Source: JBDTNL01 sp039933785 (GTDB lineage: Bacteria; Acidobacteriota; Thermoanaerobaculia; Multivoradales; JAGPDF01). From it: a stretch of 52,954 nt of DNA. This document shows positions 33,966 through 42,464 of the stretch, piece by piece. The notes under the pieces were generated by a model that was not told where the DNA came from, did not search any database, and saw only the letters and a list, made by a program, of their open reading frames with translations. The stretch is from contig JBDTNL010000026.1 of NCBI GenBank assembly GCA_039933785.1, forward strand, positions 1 through 52,954. Direction: 5' to 3'. Positions within the stretch are counted from its first letter, which is position 1; each line of letters begins with the position of its first letter. Position numbers and translations under genes: made by a program.

Positions 33966-34804
33966 GCGGTCTCCTCTCGCACCCGGAAGCCGCGCGCGGC
34001 GAGGAAGCGTTTGGCTTCCGGGATGCTGTGCCGGCGTTGGTGAAAGATCGAAGCGGCTAGCACGGCGGCAGCCCCCGCTTGGAGCGCCTCCGCCAAGTGC
34101 TCGAGCGTCCCCGCTCCACCGGAGGCAATGACCGGCACCGAAACCCTCGCACTCGCCGCGGCCAACAGTTCCAGATCGTAGCCCGCCAGCGTTCCGTCGC
34201 CATCGATGCTGGTGAGCAGGACCTCACCGGCACCGAGCACGATCGCGCCTTCGATCCACTCGAGAGCGTCGAGGCCGGTGGGGCGCCGCCCGCCTTCGAC
34301 GAACACCTCCCAGCATCCGCCCGGACCGCGACGCGCATCGACCGAGAGCACCACGCACTGGGCCCCGAAGCGGCTCGCGAGATCCGCGAGCAACTCGGGG
34401 CGCGCGACAGCCGCCGAGTTCACGGCGACCTTGTCCGCCCCCGCGAGAAGCAGGTCCCGCGCGTCGTCGACGCTGCGCACGCCGCCGCCCACGGTGAGCG
34501 GTATGAAGACTCGCTCGGCGGTTCGGCGGACCCAATCGAGCTCCGTACCCCGGCGCTCGCTTGCCGCGGCGATGTCCAGGAACACGATCTCGTCGGCGCC
34601 ATCCGCGGCGTAGCGCGTGGCAGCTTCGGCGGGATCGCCCTGATCGCGGAGATCCTCGAAGCGCACGCCCTTGACGACGCGGCCTCCTGCGACGTCGAGG
34701 CAAGGAATCACCCGGCAGGCCAGATCGGTCTCGCCTCGAGCTCCACTCGCCGCTCCATTCGGTGCCTCGCTCGAGTCCGTCGCCGCGTTCGGCGACCGAC
34801 TCAT
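33962..34804 (-). CDS. hisF: Imidazole glycerol phosphate synthase, cyclase subunit
   Basis: 280 residues from ATG 34804, which overlaps the hisA stop (ATGA). It has a 24-residue polar N-terminal extension before the barrel start 'CRVIPCLDVAGGRVVKGVRFEDL' with the catalytic Asp. Other motifs: 'VFIPLTVGGGVRSVDDARDLLLAGADKVAVNSAA', the second Asp region 'GEVLLTSIDGDGTLAGYDLELL', and 'VPVIASGGAGTLEHLAEAL'. It works with HisH to make IGP and AICAR. Confidence 0.95.
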   Translation of the reverse strand: MSRSPNAATDSSEAPNGAASGARGETDLACRVIPCLDVAGGRVVKGVRFEDLRDQGDPAEAATRYAADGADEIVFLDIAAASERRGTELDWVRRTAERVFIPLTVGGGVRSVDDARDLLLAGADKVAVNSAAVARPELLADLASRFGAQCVVLSVDARRGPGGCWEVFVEGGRRPTGLDALEWIEGAIVLGAGEVLLTSIDGDGTLAGYDLELLAAASARVSVPVIASGGAGTLEHLAEALQAGAAAVLAASIFHQRRHSIPEAKRFLAARGFRVREETA

Positions 34805-35532
34805 GACGAGATCTCCCGATGACACGCCGCCAGCGCTTCGCCGAGGGAGAACGTGCCCTCCCACAGCGCCTTACCGACCACCGCACCCGCGATCCCGGGC
34901 ACTTTGGTCGCCGCACGCAGCTCGCGCAGCGTTCCGACGCCGCCGGAGAGCAGAGCGGGCAGGCCGCTGGCGCGGGCAACGTCGCGCGCCAGTCTGAGGT
35001 TCGCGCCCTCGAGCGTACCGTCGCGCGAAATATCGGTGACCAGGACTGCCGCGCAGGGCAGCCCGCGCAGGGAATCACAGATCTCCTCCAGACTGAGCAC
35101 GGCGTCGCTCGTCCATCCGGCGACCCGCACCCGACCGCGATCGATATCGAGAGCCGGAACCAGGCGCAGGGGAAAGCGCTCGGCCAGCTCGCTGAAAGCG
35201 TACGGATCGAGCGCCACCAGGGAGCCGACGACCGCGCGCTCGCAACCCGACTCCAAGGCCCAGGCCACCGCGTCGGCGTTCCGCATGCCGCCGCCAAGCT
35301 GTAGGGCCGGGCGTTCCCGCGACGCCAGCATCCGTGACAGCAGCTCACGCTGCGGCGGCTCGCCAAACGCGGCATCGAGGTCCACGATGTGCGCGCGGCG
35401 CACCCCGGCGCGGGCGAATTCCCTCAGGGTGGTCACCGGATCCGCCGCGTACACGCTGTGCTCGCCTTCCAGTCCGCGGCGCAGCCGCACCACATCGCCG
35501 CGTCGAAGATCAATTGCCGGCAGCAGTTCCAT
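34801..35532 (-). CDS. hisA: ProFAR isomerase (HisA)
   Basis: 243 residues. ATG 35532 has GGAG 6 nt upstream and is preferred to TTG 35544. This makes a 23-nt overlap with hisH, one of only two junctions in the his-trp run that are not the 4-nt type. Barrel motifs: 'LLPAIDLRRGDVVRL' with the first catalytic Asp, 'LQLGGGMRNADAVAWAL', 'AAVLVTDISRDGTLEGANL' with the second Asp, 'LPALLSGGVGTLREL'. It isomerises ProFAR to PRFAR. Given the separate trpF downstream, it need not be a dual-function PriA. Confidence 0.94.
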   Translation of the reverse strand: MELLPAIDLRRGDVVRLRRGLEGEHSVYAADPVTTLREFARAGVRRAHIVDLDAAFGEPPQRELLSRMLASRERPALQLGGGMRNADAVAWALESGCERAVVGSLVALDPYAFSELAERFPLRLVPALDIDRGRVRVAGWTSDAVLSLEEICDSLRGLPCAAVLVTDISRDGTLEGANLRLARDVARASGLPALLSGGVGTLRELRAATKVPGIAGAVVGKALWEGTFSLGEALAACHREISS

Positions 35533-36166
35533 CGAGATCTCCAAGAGCCAGGCTCAAATAGTTGGCGAGCACCCGGAGACCTGCGGCGCCGCTCTTCTCG
35601 GGGTGAAACTGGGTTCCCATCACGCGGTCTCGCGCCACCACGGCCGGAAAGTCCACACCGTGCAGACACGAGGCCACGACCATCTCTGCGGGCACCCGGC
35701 GCGGGGCAAAGCTGTGTACGAAATACAGGTAGGAGCGGTCCGCGAGCCCACGCATGAGTCGATGGCCGGCCTGGCGCACGTGCAAACGATTCCAGCCGAT
35801 GTGCGGGAGTGAAACCGAAGCCGGCAAGCTGGCGACAGAGCCCGGCAGCAATGCCAGACCGTCGGTAGTGCCGAACTCCTCTCCCGATTCGAACAGCAAC
35901 TGGTAGCCCACACAGATGCCGAGGACCCACGCGCCTCGAGCGAGCGCCGCTCGGAGCGCCTCTTCGAGCGCACCCCGCAAGCGCTCTCGGGGCGGCCGGA
36001 AGGCGCCGACGCCCGGCAGGAGCAGGCATGGCGAGTCGGCGATGAGCCCTGGGTCGAGGCTGGTTGCGACCGGCACCCCCAACGACCGCACGGCGCGTTC
36101 GAGATTGCCCAGGTTGCCGATCCCGGTGTCGACGATCGTCGCCCGCGGGGCTGCTGCTCCGCTCAC
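35510..36166 (-). CDS. hisH: Imidazole glycerol phosphate synthase, glutaminase subunit
   Basis: 218 residues. Class-I amidotransferase supplying ammonia to HisF. It starts 'TIVDTGIGNLGNLERAVRSLG' and has 'CLLLPGVGAF', the nucleophile Cys in 'VLGICVGYQLLFESGEEFG' and His-Pro-Glu in 'MGTQFHPEKSGAAGLRVLANY'. The elbow is G-I-C-V-G-Y-Q rather than the common G-I-C-L-G-M-Q, a conservative change. Its ATG overlaps the hisB stop by 4 nt. Confidence 0.95.
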   Translation of the reverse strand: MSGAAAPRATIVDTGIGNLGNLERAVRSLGVPVATSLDPGLIADSPCLLLPGVGAFRPPRERLRGALEEALRAALARGAWVLGICVGYQLLFESGEEFGTTDGLALLPGSVASLPASVSLPHIGWNRLHVRQAGHRLMRGLADRSYLYFVHSFAPRRVPAEMVVASCLHGVDFPAVVARDRVMGTQFHPEKSGAAGLRVLANYLSLALGDLDGTAAGN

Positions 36167-36792
36167 GAGACCAAGCTCCCCTTGGTGCTCGGAATGTCGG
36201 CCTCACCTGACGAGCCTGCCGCACGCGTCGCGACCGCGCGTCGCAAGGCCAGCGCCACGGCCTTGAAAGCGGCCTCCGCCGCGTGGTGGGGGTTGCGCGC
36301 CGTCAGGATGTCGAGATGCAGGGTCAGCCGTCCGCGATCCGCGAAGGCTTGAAAGAAATCCGCCACCAGGGTGAACGGGAACTGCGCGGTCACCCAACTC
36401 GCCGCGATCTCGGGCGGAGCCGAGTAGACGAAGAAGCCGCGCCCCGAGAGATCGATCACCGCCCGCGCCAGAGCCTCATCGAGCGGGGCATAAGCATGGG
36501 CAAAACGCTCGATGCCGCGGCGTTCGCCGAGCGCTTGCGTCAACGCCTCGCCAAGCGCGATCCCGGTGTCCTCGACCGTGTGATGCAGATCGACGTGAGT
36601 GTCCCCCTTGGCCTCGAGCTCGATGCCCAGCCCAGCGTGAGTGGTCAAGGCTTCCAGCATGTGGCCGAAGAATCCGTCCGGAACCGCAATCCGGCGCGGG
36701 CCGCCAGCCAAATCGAGCTCCAGCCGGATGCTGGTCTCTCGAGTCGATCGTTCCAACCGGCCACGCCGCGTCTGCAAGTCGATCTCGTTCAC
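36163..36792 (-). CDS. hisB: Imidazoleglycerol-phosphate dehydratase
   Basis: 209 residues, dehydratase only. The manganese-binding His motifs are present: 'DGFFGHMLEALTTHAGLGIELEAKGDTHVDLHHTVEDTGIALGEAL' and 'LTARNPHHAAEAAFKAVALALRRA'. There is no N-terminal HAD phosphatase domain as in enterobacterial HisB, so histidinol-phosphatase must be encoded elsewhere; no hisN or hisK is in this operon. Confidence 0.95.
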   Translation of the reverse strand: MNEIDLQTRRGRLERSTRETSIRLELDLAGGPRRIAVPDGFFGHMLEALTTHAGLGIELEAKGDTHVDLHHTVEDTGIALGEALTQALGERRGIERFAHAYAPLDEALARAVIDLSGRGFFVYSAPPEIAASWVTAQFPFTLVADFFQAFADRGRLTLHLDILTARNPHHAAEAAFKAVALALRRAVATRAAGSSGEADIPSTKGSLVS

Positions 36793-37892
36793 GACACTCC
36801 CCTCCCGATTTCGCTCAGTGCCCGCCGCACCGCCCGCAGCGAGCGACCATCGCCAACGCTCACCCGCAGGCAGCCCGTCAGGCCAACGTACCCGCCGACA
36901 TCGCGGACGCGAATGCCGCGCGCTTCGAGACCGTCACGCAGACGCTCGCTCGCCTGATGTCGAACCAAGATGAAGTTCGCTTCCGACGGAAACACCTGGA
37001 GGCCCGCATCGGCGAGCATCGCCGCCCATTGGCTCCGGCGACCGCGCAGCACGCGAACCCGCCGCTCCGCCACGTCTCTGGCCGCGAGCACCTGCGCCCC
37101 GGCAATCGCGGTTCCGTGACCGAGGTTGTACGGCAGCTTGATCTTCAGTAGTTGTTCGACCAGTCGCGGATCGGCAAGTAGATAACCGAGGCGCAAGCCG
37201 GCCAGCGACCAAGCCTTGGAGAACGTGCGGAAGATCACCAAGTGCGGGTGGACGTGGAGGAGCGGCAGATAGTCGTGGTTGCAGAACTCGCCATACGCAT
37301 TGTCGAGTAGTAACGGAGCGCGCAGCCGCTCGAGGAGGCGCTCGACCTCGCACGGCGTGGCCGCGGCGCCGGTCGGATTGTTCGGGGTACAGAGCAGAAC
37401 AGGACGCGTCGGGTCGCGCTCGATCTCGCGTTCGAGCGCTTCGAGCGGCAGCCTCATATCGCTCGCGGCGCGCACCCCGCGCAGCGCGCCACCGCTCTTG
37501 CGCACCAAGGCGGGATAGAGGCCGAAGCTGGGCTCGACGCCGAGCACCTCGCCACCGATCGGCGTCAGAGCCTCGAGAGCGACTCCGAGCAGCTCGTTCG
37601 AGCCGTTGCCCACCAACACGCCCGCCGCCGGCCAGCCGTACGCTGCTCCCAGGCGCTCGCGCAGCACGTCGGCGTGGAAGTCTGGATAGCGCGCCCAGTC
37701 GCGTTCGACCAGCGCCTCGGCGATCGCACGCTTCAGCCGGCGCGGCAAGTCCCAGGGCACCTCGTTCTGATCCAACTTGTGGGCGCAAGGCGCGAGGTCG
37801 AGGTGGTAGGGCTTCAAAGCACGCAGCTCCGGGCGCACGAAGGTCACTGGGTCGATGCCCGATCCCGCGGTGCCCTCCGTGTCGGCCTTCAT
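36789..37892 (-). CDS. hisC: Histidinol-phosphate aminotransferase
   Basis: 367 residues, fold-type I PLP enzyme. It starts 'LRALKPYHLDLAPCAHKLDQNEVPWDLP'. Motifs: 'GVLVGNGSNELLGVALEAL', 'VLLCTPNNPTGAAATPCEVERLL', 'LLLDNAYGEF', and the PLP lysine in 'IFRTFSKAWSLAGLRLGYLL'. It converts imidazole-acetol phosphate to histidinol phosphate. It overlaps both neighbours by 4 nt. Confidence 0.94.
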   Translation of the reverse strand: MKADTEGTAGSGIDPVTFVRPELRALKPYHLDLAPCAHKLDQNEVPWDLPRRLKRAIAEALVERDWARYPDFHADVLRERLGAAYGWPAAGVLVGNGSNELLGVALEALTPIGGEVLGVEPSFGLYPALVRKSGGALRGVRAASDMRLPLEALEREIERDPTRPVLLCTPNNPTGAAATPCEVERLLERLRAPLLLDNAYGEFCNHDYLPLLHVHPHLVIFRTFSKAWSLAGLRLGYLLADPRLVEQLLKIKLPYNLGHGTAIAGAQVLAARDVAERRVRVLRGRRSQWAAMLADAGLQVFPSEANFILVRHQASERLRDGLEARGIRVRDVGGYVGLTGCLRVSVGDGRSLRAVRRALSEIGRGVS

Positions 37893-39199
37893 GCTCGCCT
37901 CCTGGCGGCACTGGCGTGGGCCGGCAACCCTTCGACGTCGGCCAAGAGCGCAGCGGGCCCCGCCAGGCGCACCGCGGCCGCCGGCGTGCAGCGGATGACA
38001 TGGCTCCGGCGGACGAAGTCCTCGACCCCCAGGGCCGAGGCGAAGCGCGCCGTGCCACAGGTCGGGAGGACATGGCTCGGACCGGCGACATAGTCGCCAA
38101 AGACTTCCGGCGTGAAGGGACCGAGAAAGATCGCACCCGCGTTCTGAAACGAGTCGACCAGGCTTTCCGCGACTGGCCCGAGCAACTGTAAATGCTCGGG
38201 CGCGATCGCATCGACGACCGGCACCGCGGAGCGCAAGTCCTCCACCAGAACCGCCAGACCAAACACTTCCAGGGCCTGTCGAGCGGTCGCGGCCGTAGGC
38301 AGAGTTTCGAGCTGGCGTTCGAGTTCCTCACTAACCCGCTGCGCAAGCTCTCTACCGTCGGTCACCAGGATTGCCGCCGCGCGCGGATCGTGCTCTGCCT
38401 GCGCCAGCAGATCGGCCGCGACCAGGCCGGCGTCCTGGCCGCGATCCGCCACGATGACGACCTCGCTCGGGCCCGCGATACCATCGATCGCCACGGCGCC
38501 CACAACGGCACGCTTCGCCGCGGTCACCCAGGCGTTTCCCGGCCCGAGAATCTTGTCGACGCGCGCAATGCTCTCAGTGCCATAAGCAAACGCCGCCACC
38601 GCGTGCGCGCCGCCCATGCCCCAGATCTCGCGGACTCCGAGACGCTCGAGGGTGTAGCGCAGCGCGGCGCTTTCCTCATAGGCCCGAGGTGGCGTCGCCA
38701 CCGCGATCTCCGAGACCCCTGCCGCGCGCGCTGGCACCACCGTCATCACGACGCTCGACGGGTACACCGCTCTGCCGCCCGGCACGTACAGCCCGACGCG
38801 GCGAAGCGGCGCTCGGCGCTCCTCGAGCGTCACACCCTCGTGCTCCAGGCGGAACCCGGCGTGCGCCTGCAAGGCGTGATAACGCTCGACCGACGCGATG
38901 GCGCTTTCGATCGCCGCGCGAAAACCCGCCGGCAGATTCGTCCAGCCGCGGTCACACTCTCCGGGACTCAAGCGAAGCTTTTCGGCGTCCACCAGCTCGA
39001 CACCGTCGAAACGAGCCACCGATTCGAGCAACGCGCGATCGCCGTGGCGGCGAATGGCCTCGACGATCCTGCCCGCCGCGCGCTGGGTGGCGCGATCGAG
39101 AACCGCGCCGCCGCGGTCCGCCAACCTGGCGAGCGCGCGACGGCCAGCCGCAGTCTCTGCCTGAACGATCGTCAAGCCGCGACTGCCCAGGCCGGTCAC
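37889..39199 (-). CDS. hisD: Histidinol dehydrogenase
   Basis: 436 residues. NAD-dependent, zinc-containing enzyme making histidine from histidinol in two oxidations. Motifs: 'RVGLYVPGGRAVYPSSVVMTVVPARAAGV', 'IWGMGGAHAVAAFAYGTESI', 'KILGPGNAWVTAAKRAVVGAVAIDGIAGPSEVVIVAD', zinc ligand region 'LLAQAEHDPRAAAILVT', 'FLGPFTPEVFGDYVAGPSHVLPTCGTARFASALGVEDF'. Normal length. Confidence 0.96.
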   Translation of the reverse strand: MTGLGSRGLTIVQAETAAGRRALARLADRGGAVLDRATQRAAGRIVEAIRRHGDRALLESVARFDGVELVDAEKLRLSPGECDRGWTNLPAGFRAAIESAIASVERYHALQAHAGFRLEHEGVTLEERRAPLRRVGLYVPGGRAVYPSSVVMTVVPARAAGVSEIAVATPPRAYEESAALRYTLERLGVREIWGMGGAHAVAAFAYGTESIARVDKILGPGNAWVTAAKRAVVGAVAIDGIAGPSEVVIVADRGQDAGLVAADLLAQAEHDPRAAAILVTDGRELAQRVSEELERQLETLPTAATARQALEVFGLAVLVEDLRSAVPVVDAIAPEHLQLLGPVAESLVDSFQNAGAIFLGPFTPEVFGDYVAGPSHVLPTCGTARFASALGVEDFVRRSHVIRCTPAAAVRLAGPAALLADVEGLPAHASAARRRA

Positions 39200-39837
39200 G
39201 CCGCCACCCCGGCCTGCTCCAGCCGCGTAAACAGGTCATTCAACCGCGCCCGCTGGCGTTGATACGCGGAGCGGTTCACCACCAGGCAGGGCGTCACATC
39301 GCGGACTCGCTGAAGCTCGACCAAGCCGTGCTCGCGCAGGGTCCGTCCCGTCTGCACGATGTCGAGCGCGACCTCCGCCAGGTCGAGCAATGGAGCGAGC
39401 TCGAGCGACCCGCGAAGCTCCACGACTTCGGCGCTCCAGGGAGTCGTCGCGAGATAGTTGCGCGCGATGGTGAGGAACTTGGTGGCCAAACGGACCTGCT
39501 GCCCGGGGGCCGGCAACGTACCGGGGTGGCCGATCAGCGACAGCCGCGAGCCGCCGGCCTGAAGTCGCACCGGCACGAGGAGATCGCCATCCACTTCTTC
39601 GAGCACGTCGCTCCCCACTACGCCGCAGTCGGCGACGCCTTGCTCGACGTAGCGCGGCAGGTCCCAGTCTTTGAGCAGCAGGACTTCGACACCGTCGGCC
39701 GGATAGGCGAGAACCAGACGCCGACTGTCGACGTCGATGCCCGGCAAGTCGAGGCCCGCTCCGCGCAACGCCGCCACGGCGGAGTCGAAATTGCGGCCCT
39801 TCGGCAAGGCGACACGCAATGCCTGCTCGCCTCTCAT
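39196..39837 (-). CDS. hisG: ATP phosphoribosyltransferase, short form
   Basis: 213 residues. It catalyses the first, feedback-controlled step (ATP + PRPP). It is the short HisG form without the C-terminal regulatory domain; this form needs HisZ, and hisZ is indeed the preceding gene. Motifs: 'LRVALPKGRNFDSAVAAL', 'DWDLPRYVEQGVADCGVVGSDVLEE', 'RLATKFLTIARNYLA', and the PRPP loop region 'ALDIVQTGRTLREHGLVEL'. Confidence 0.95.
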   Translation of the reverse strand: MRGEQALRVALPKGRNFDSAVAALRGAGLDLPGIDVDSRRLVLAYPADGVEVLLLKDWDLPRYVEQGVADCGVVGSDVLEEVDGDLLVPVRLQAGGSRLSLIGHPGTLPAPGQQVRLATKFLTIARNYLATTPWSAEVVELRGSLELAPLLDLAEVALDIVQTGRTLREHGLVELQRVRDVTPCLVVNRSAYQRQRARLNDLFTRLEQAGVAA

Positions 39838-40799
39838 CCGAGACCTCCGCCCGCCGGGCGATCCAAGCCGAGAGAGAAACCGGCCGCGGACACGTCGGCG
39901 CCGAGCCGGCGAAAGAGCCCGTCATAGCGTCCGCCGGATCCCGCCGGCAGGGTGGCGCCGCCGACGTAGGCGCGATACATCAGCCCGTCGTAGTAGGCAG
40001 CTCCTGGCATCAGCGCCGCCAGCCTCGGATCGGTGACGTGTCCGGCGAAATCCGCTAAATCGACCTCTACCGAGAGACCCGGAAACTCGCTCCGCAGCAC
40101 CCGCGCCAAGTCCAGGGTTGCGTCGAGCTTCTCCGCGGCCGAGCCCAGGGCGGCGGAGCGCACGGGAACACCGCACTCGACCACTTCGGCAAGGACTGGA
40201 TCGGCCGCTCGCGCCAAGCCCCGTTCCCGGCGGGCCACTGCCGCGGCGAGCGCCACAGGATCCTGCCCACAGTTCAACAACAACTCGTCCAGGGCCCCGG
40301 CGAAGCCCAGGACCACCCGCGTGTCCTCGCCGTTGCCCGCGGCCAGCAAATCGAGGAAACGCCTCAGCATCTCGTGTTCGCCCGCTTCTCCGGCGGCTCC
40401 GGGAGCGCCGATCCACTCGGCGCCAAGCTGGTAGAACTCGCGCATGCGACCCGGACGCTCCTCGGCGCAGCGCACTACATCGCCGCGATAAAACAAACGC
40501 AGGGGGACGTCGAGACCTGGCAGCATCGGCGCCAGAAGCCGGGCCAACATCGGCGTGAAATCGGCGCGGAGCACCAGCAGCTCGCCCCCACGATCGACGA
40601 AGCGATAGACCTCGCCCCGCCCGCGGGTCGGCAGGAGGACCTCGTAGGGATCCGCGAAGTCGAGAATCGGCAGCAGCGCTTCGCTGAACCCAGCGGCCTC
40701 GAGCCGGGCTACCCAGCGAGACTCGAGTGCCCGCCGTGCCGCGGCTGCCTCGAAGAAGAGCGCGGTAACGCCCGCGGGCAGAGCGGCGGAGATTCTCAC
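39834..40799 (-). CDS. hisZ: ATP phosphoribosyltransferase regulatory subunit (HisZ)
   Basis: 321 residues from GTG 40799, which overlaps the aroDE stop (GTGA). The frame is open upstream but antisense-like; GTG gives the family start. It is a class-II aminoacyl-tRNA-synthetase-like protein: 'LLPILDFADPYEVLLP', 'VLRADFTPMLARLLAPMLPGLDVPLRLFYRGDVVRCAEERPGRMREFYQLGAEWIGA' (motif 2) and 'GGRYDGLFRRLG'. It lacks HisRS catalytic completeness and is paired with the short HisG. Confidence 0.92.
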   Translation of the reverse strand: MRISAALPAGVTALFFEAAAARRALESRWVARLEAAGFSEALLPILDFADPYEVLLPTRGRGEVYRFVDRGGELLVLRADFTPMLARLLAPMLPGLDVPLRLFYRGDVVRCAEERPGRMREFYQLGAEWIGAPGAAGEAGEHEMLRRFLDLLAAGNGEDTRVVLGFAGALDELLLNCGQDPVALAAAVARRERGLARAADPVLAEVVECGVPVRSAALGSAAEKLDATLDLARVLRSEFPGLSVEVDLADFAGHVTDPRLAALMPGAAYYDGLMYRAYVGGATLPAGSGGRYDGLFRRLGADVSAAGFSLGLDRPAGGGLG

Positions 40800-42280
40800 G
40801 CCGGCACCTCGAGCCCGAGTGCGCGCCGCGCGACCTCGAGCGGGGCTTCGCGCCCGGTCATCAGGCGAAACTGCTCGAGGCCCTGAAAGAGCAGGATCTC
40901 GCGCCCGTCGATCGCGGTGATCCCCCGCCGTCGAGCTTCGGCAACGGAAGGCGTGACCTGCTCGTCGTACACCATGTCGATCAGCACCGCCCTCGGAGAG
41001 AGGCGATCGGCGGCGACCGAAACCTGGCCCTCGCGCCCCAAGGACGTCGCATTCACCACAATTTCGAATCCCGACGGATCGAAGGTCTCGAACGCGGTGA
41101 GCGGCAGGCCGAGGTCCGCCGCGGCCGCGAGCCCTCGCGGGCCACCTCGATTGACCAGCGAGACCCGCGCGCCGGCCACCTGCAGAGCCACCGCCGCCGC
41201 GCGCCCGGCGCCTCCGGACCCGAGCACGGCGGCTCGCCGTCCCTCGAGCGCCACACCCCGCGCGCGGAGTGCGCCGACAACTCCCGCCGGGTCGGTCGAC
41301 TCCGCCTCCCAGACCTCGCCGTTGTGCACCAAGGTGTTGGCTCCGCCGACCCGATCGGCCAGCGGGCTCGCCGCGCCAGCGACGGCGAGAGCCGCGGCCT
41401 TGTGCGGAGCGGTGACGCTCAGACCCTTCCAAGGGAGGTCGAGGATCTCCAGACTGCCGCTCTCCACCACCTCGAGCCAGAAGTTGCCGAACGATGGCAC
41501 CCACAGCGGTAGATACACCATCTCGACACCGAGCTCGCGGTAGAGCGCGTTGTGCAGGCGCGGCGAGAGCGAGTGCTCGACCGGGTCGCCCACGACTCCA
41601 CACAGCGCCGTCGCCGACCGCAAACGCGGCAGCCCGAAGTCATCCACGAGCTGCTGCAGGGTCGGTTGCCCTGGGGCCCCTGGCGCTCTGCTCGCCGCAC
41701 CGTAGACCAGCGCGGCACCCAACCGCGGCGCCACCAGTCGAGTCCATGCTCCCAGCCGTCCGGATGCGAAAGCCACCAGATCCGCGCGGCCGAGCGACTT
41801 GAGCAGCGCCAACGGAGCGAGCTCCTCGCCGGCCGACTCAGCGCCGGGAACCAGCTTGTAGATCGACGCCGGGATCGTGGACAGTTGAGCGAAGCGCTCT
41901 CGTAGCGCCGATAGGTCGCTCGCCGGGCCATGCCACGAGATCACGCGGCGCTCCGGATCGATCGCGGCCAACAACCGCGGATCGCGATCCCGAACGCCTT
42001 CCAGGTCGACCAGGTCGTACCGCGATGCCGCCGCCGTGAGTCGCGTTCTCCGCTCGTCGGCGCTACCGTCGAACGCCCCACCCTCGTCTCGACTGCGCAG
42101 CGTGAAGAGCAGCCGCCCGGCGAATCTCTCCCGCAGCCAGTCGGGATCGAGCTCGCCGACCAGATCGCCCCGCACCTCGAGCCAGGCCGTCCCGGCCGGG
42201 AGGCGCGACAGTTCCTCACCCGAGGCGCTGGGCGCCTCGGTCAGGGTCGCGATCAGGGTCGCATCACCACTTTGTTGCAA
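40796..42280 (-). CDS. aroDE: Fused 3-dehydroquinate dehydratase (type I) / shikimate dehydrogenase
   Basis: 494 residues with two enzymes of the shikimate pathway. N-terminal about 1-215: type-I DHQ dehydratase barrel ('WLEVRGDLVGELDPDWLRE', 'PASIYKLVPGAESAGEELAPLALLKS' with the Schiff-base Lys). C-terminal about 220-494: shikimate dehydrogenase ('CGVVGDPVEHSLSPRLHNALYRELG', 'GLSVTAPHKAAALAVA', NADP loop 'AAVLGSGGAGRAAAVALQ', 'VVNATSLG', 'IDGREILLFQGLEQFRLMTG'). This fusion is common in plants and some bacteria. It starts at TTG 42280 with AAGGAG 7 nt upstream; that ribosome site lies inside the terminator stem of the leader. It is the first structural gene of the his-trp unit, feeding the chorismate branch. 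Confidence 0.92.
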   Translation of the reverse strand: MQQSGDATLIATLTEAPSASGEELSRLPAGTAWLEVRGDLVGELDPDWLRERFAGRLLFTLRSRDEGGAFDGSADERRTRLTAAASRYDLVDLEGVRDRDPRLLAAIDPERRVISWHGPASDLSALRERFAQLSTIPASIYKLVPGAESAGEELAPLALLKSLGRADLVAFASGRLGAWTRLVAPRLGAALVYGAASRAPGAPGQPTLQQLVDDFGLPRLRSATALCGVVGDPVEHSLSPRLHNALYRELGVEMVYLPLWVPSFGNFWLEVVESGSLEILDLPWKGLSVTAPHKAAALAVAGAASPLADRVGGANTLVHNGEVWEAESTDPAGVVGALRARGVALEGRRAAVLGSGGAGRAAAVALQVAGARVSLVNRGGPRGLAAAADLGLPLTAFETFDPSGFEIVVNATSLGREGQVSVAADRLSPRAVLIDMVYDEQVTPSVAEARRRGITAIDGREILLFQGLEQFRLMTGREAPLEVARRALGLEVPA

Positions 42281-42287
42281 ACAAAAA

Positions 42288-42309
42288 CTCCTTCCGGATC
42301 CGGAAGGAG
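42288..42309 (-). terminator. Intrinsic terminator of the his-trp leader (attenuator), also carrying the aroDE ribosome site
   Basis: A perfect 22-nt palindrome: 5' arm CTCCTTCCGG, 3' arm CCGGAAGGAG, followed on the minus strand by TTTTTGTTTG. This is a textbook rho-independent terminator placed just before the first structural gene. Its 3' arm contains AAGGAG at 7 nt from the TTG start of aroDE, so folding would both stop transcription and hide the ribosome site. Confidence 0.9.
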
Positions 42310-42378
42310 AATTGAGGTGTCCGCTCTCTGGCAGCCTCTCGTCCCGGATCCACTAGGGCCGGGACGCGCCCGACCTAG
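42296..42378 (-). promoter_or_regulatory. Alternating hairpin set of the Trp/His attenuator
   Basis: Four mutually exclusive pairings can be drawn on the minus strand. 0:1 is CTAGG-T-CGGG (42378-42369, including the leader stop codon) with CCCG-G-C-CCTAG (42363-42353). 1:2 is CGTCCCGG (42366-42359) with CCGGGACG (42347-42340). 2:3 is GGATCCGG (42351-42344) with CCGGATCC (42303-42296), the antiterminator. 3:4 is the terminator at 42309-42288. Stalling at the Trp/His codons would leave 0:1 to form, freeing 2 for 2:3 (read-through). A ribosome reaching the stop codon covers 0, so 1:2 and 3:4 form (termination). Confidence 0.75.
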
Positions 42379-42455
42379 AAGAGGGAATGCGCGCCATGCC
42401 AATGCCACGCCGAGAGGGCGGGCAAAGCAGAGAGGGCAAGAGCGCGCACGGTCAT
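42375..42455 (-). CDS. Trp/His leader peptide of the his-trp superoperon
   Basis: 26 codons, ATG 42455 to TAG 42375. Residues 1-15 are MTVRALALSALPALS and residues 16-26 are AWHWHGAHSLF. The critical run is GCG TGG CAT TGG CAT GGC GCG CAT: two Trp and three His codons within seven codons, alternating. Downstream lie mutually exclusive hairpins and an intrinsic terminator, then a unit that makes exactly these two amino acids. The TATAGT -10 box ends 10 nt before the ATG, so the mRNA would start about 3 nt before the start codon: the leader would be translated as a nearly leaderless message, and no Shine-Dalgarno is present. Too short for ordinary gene callers. Confidence 0.88.
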   Translation of the reverse strand: MTVRALALSALPALSAWHWHGAHSLF

Positions 42456-42464
42456 CGTGCGGGG

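Noticed and set aside
39834..41603. Much longer version of hisZ extending across aroDE
   Set aside because: The extension is antisense-like, Arg/Gly-rich GC read-through over a well-supported gene; GTG 40799 gives the family N-terminus and a 4-nt coupling.
42296..42378. TRAP or T-box control of the trp genes
   Set aside because: The leader lacks a run of regularly spaced GAG/UAG triplets and has no T-box (TGGNACC) motif; a ribosome-stalling leader peptide explains all features.
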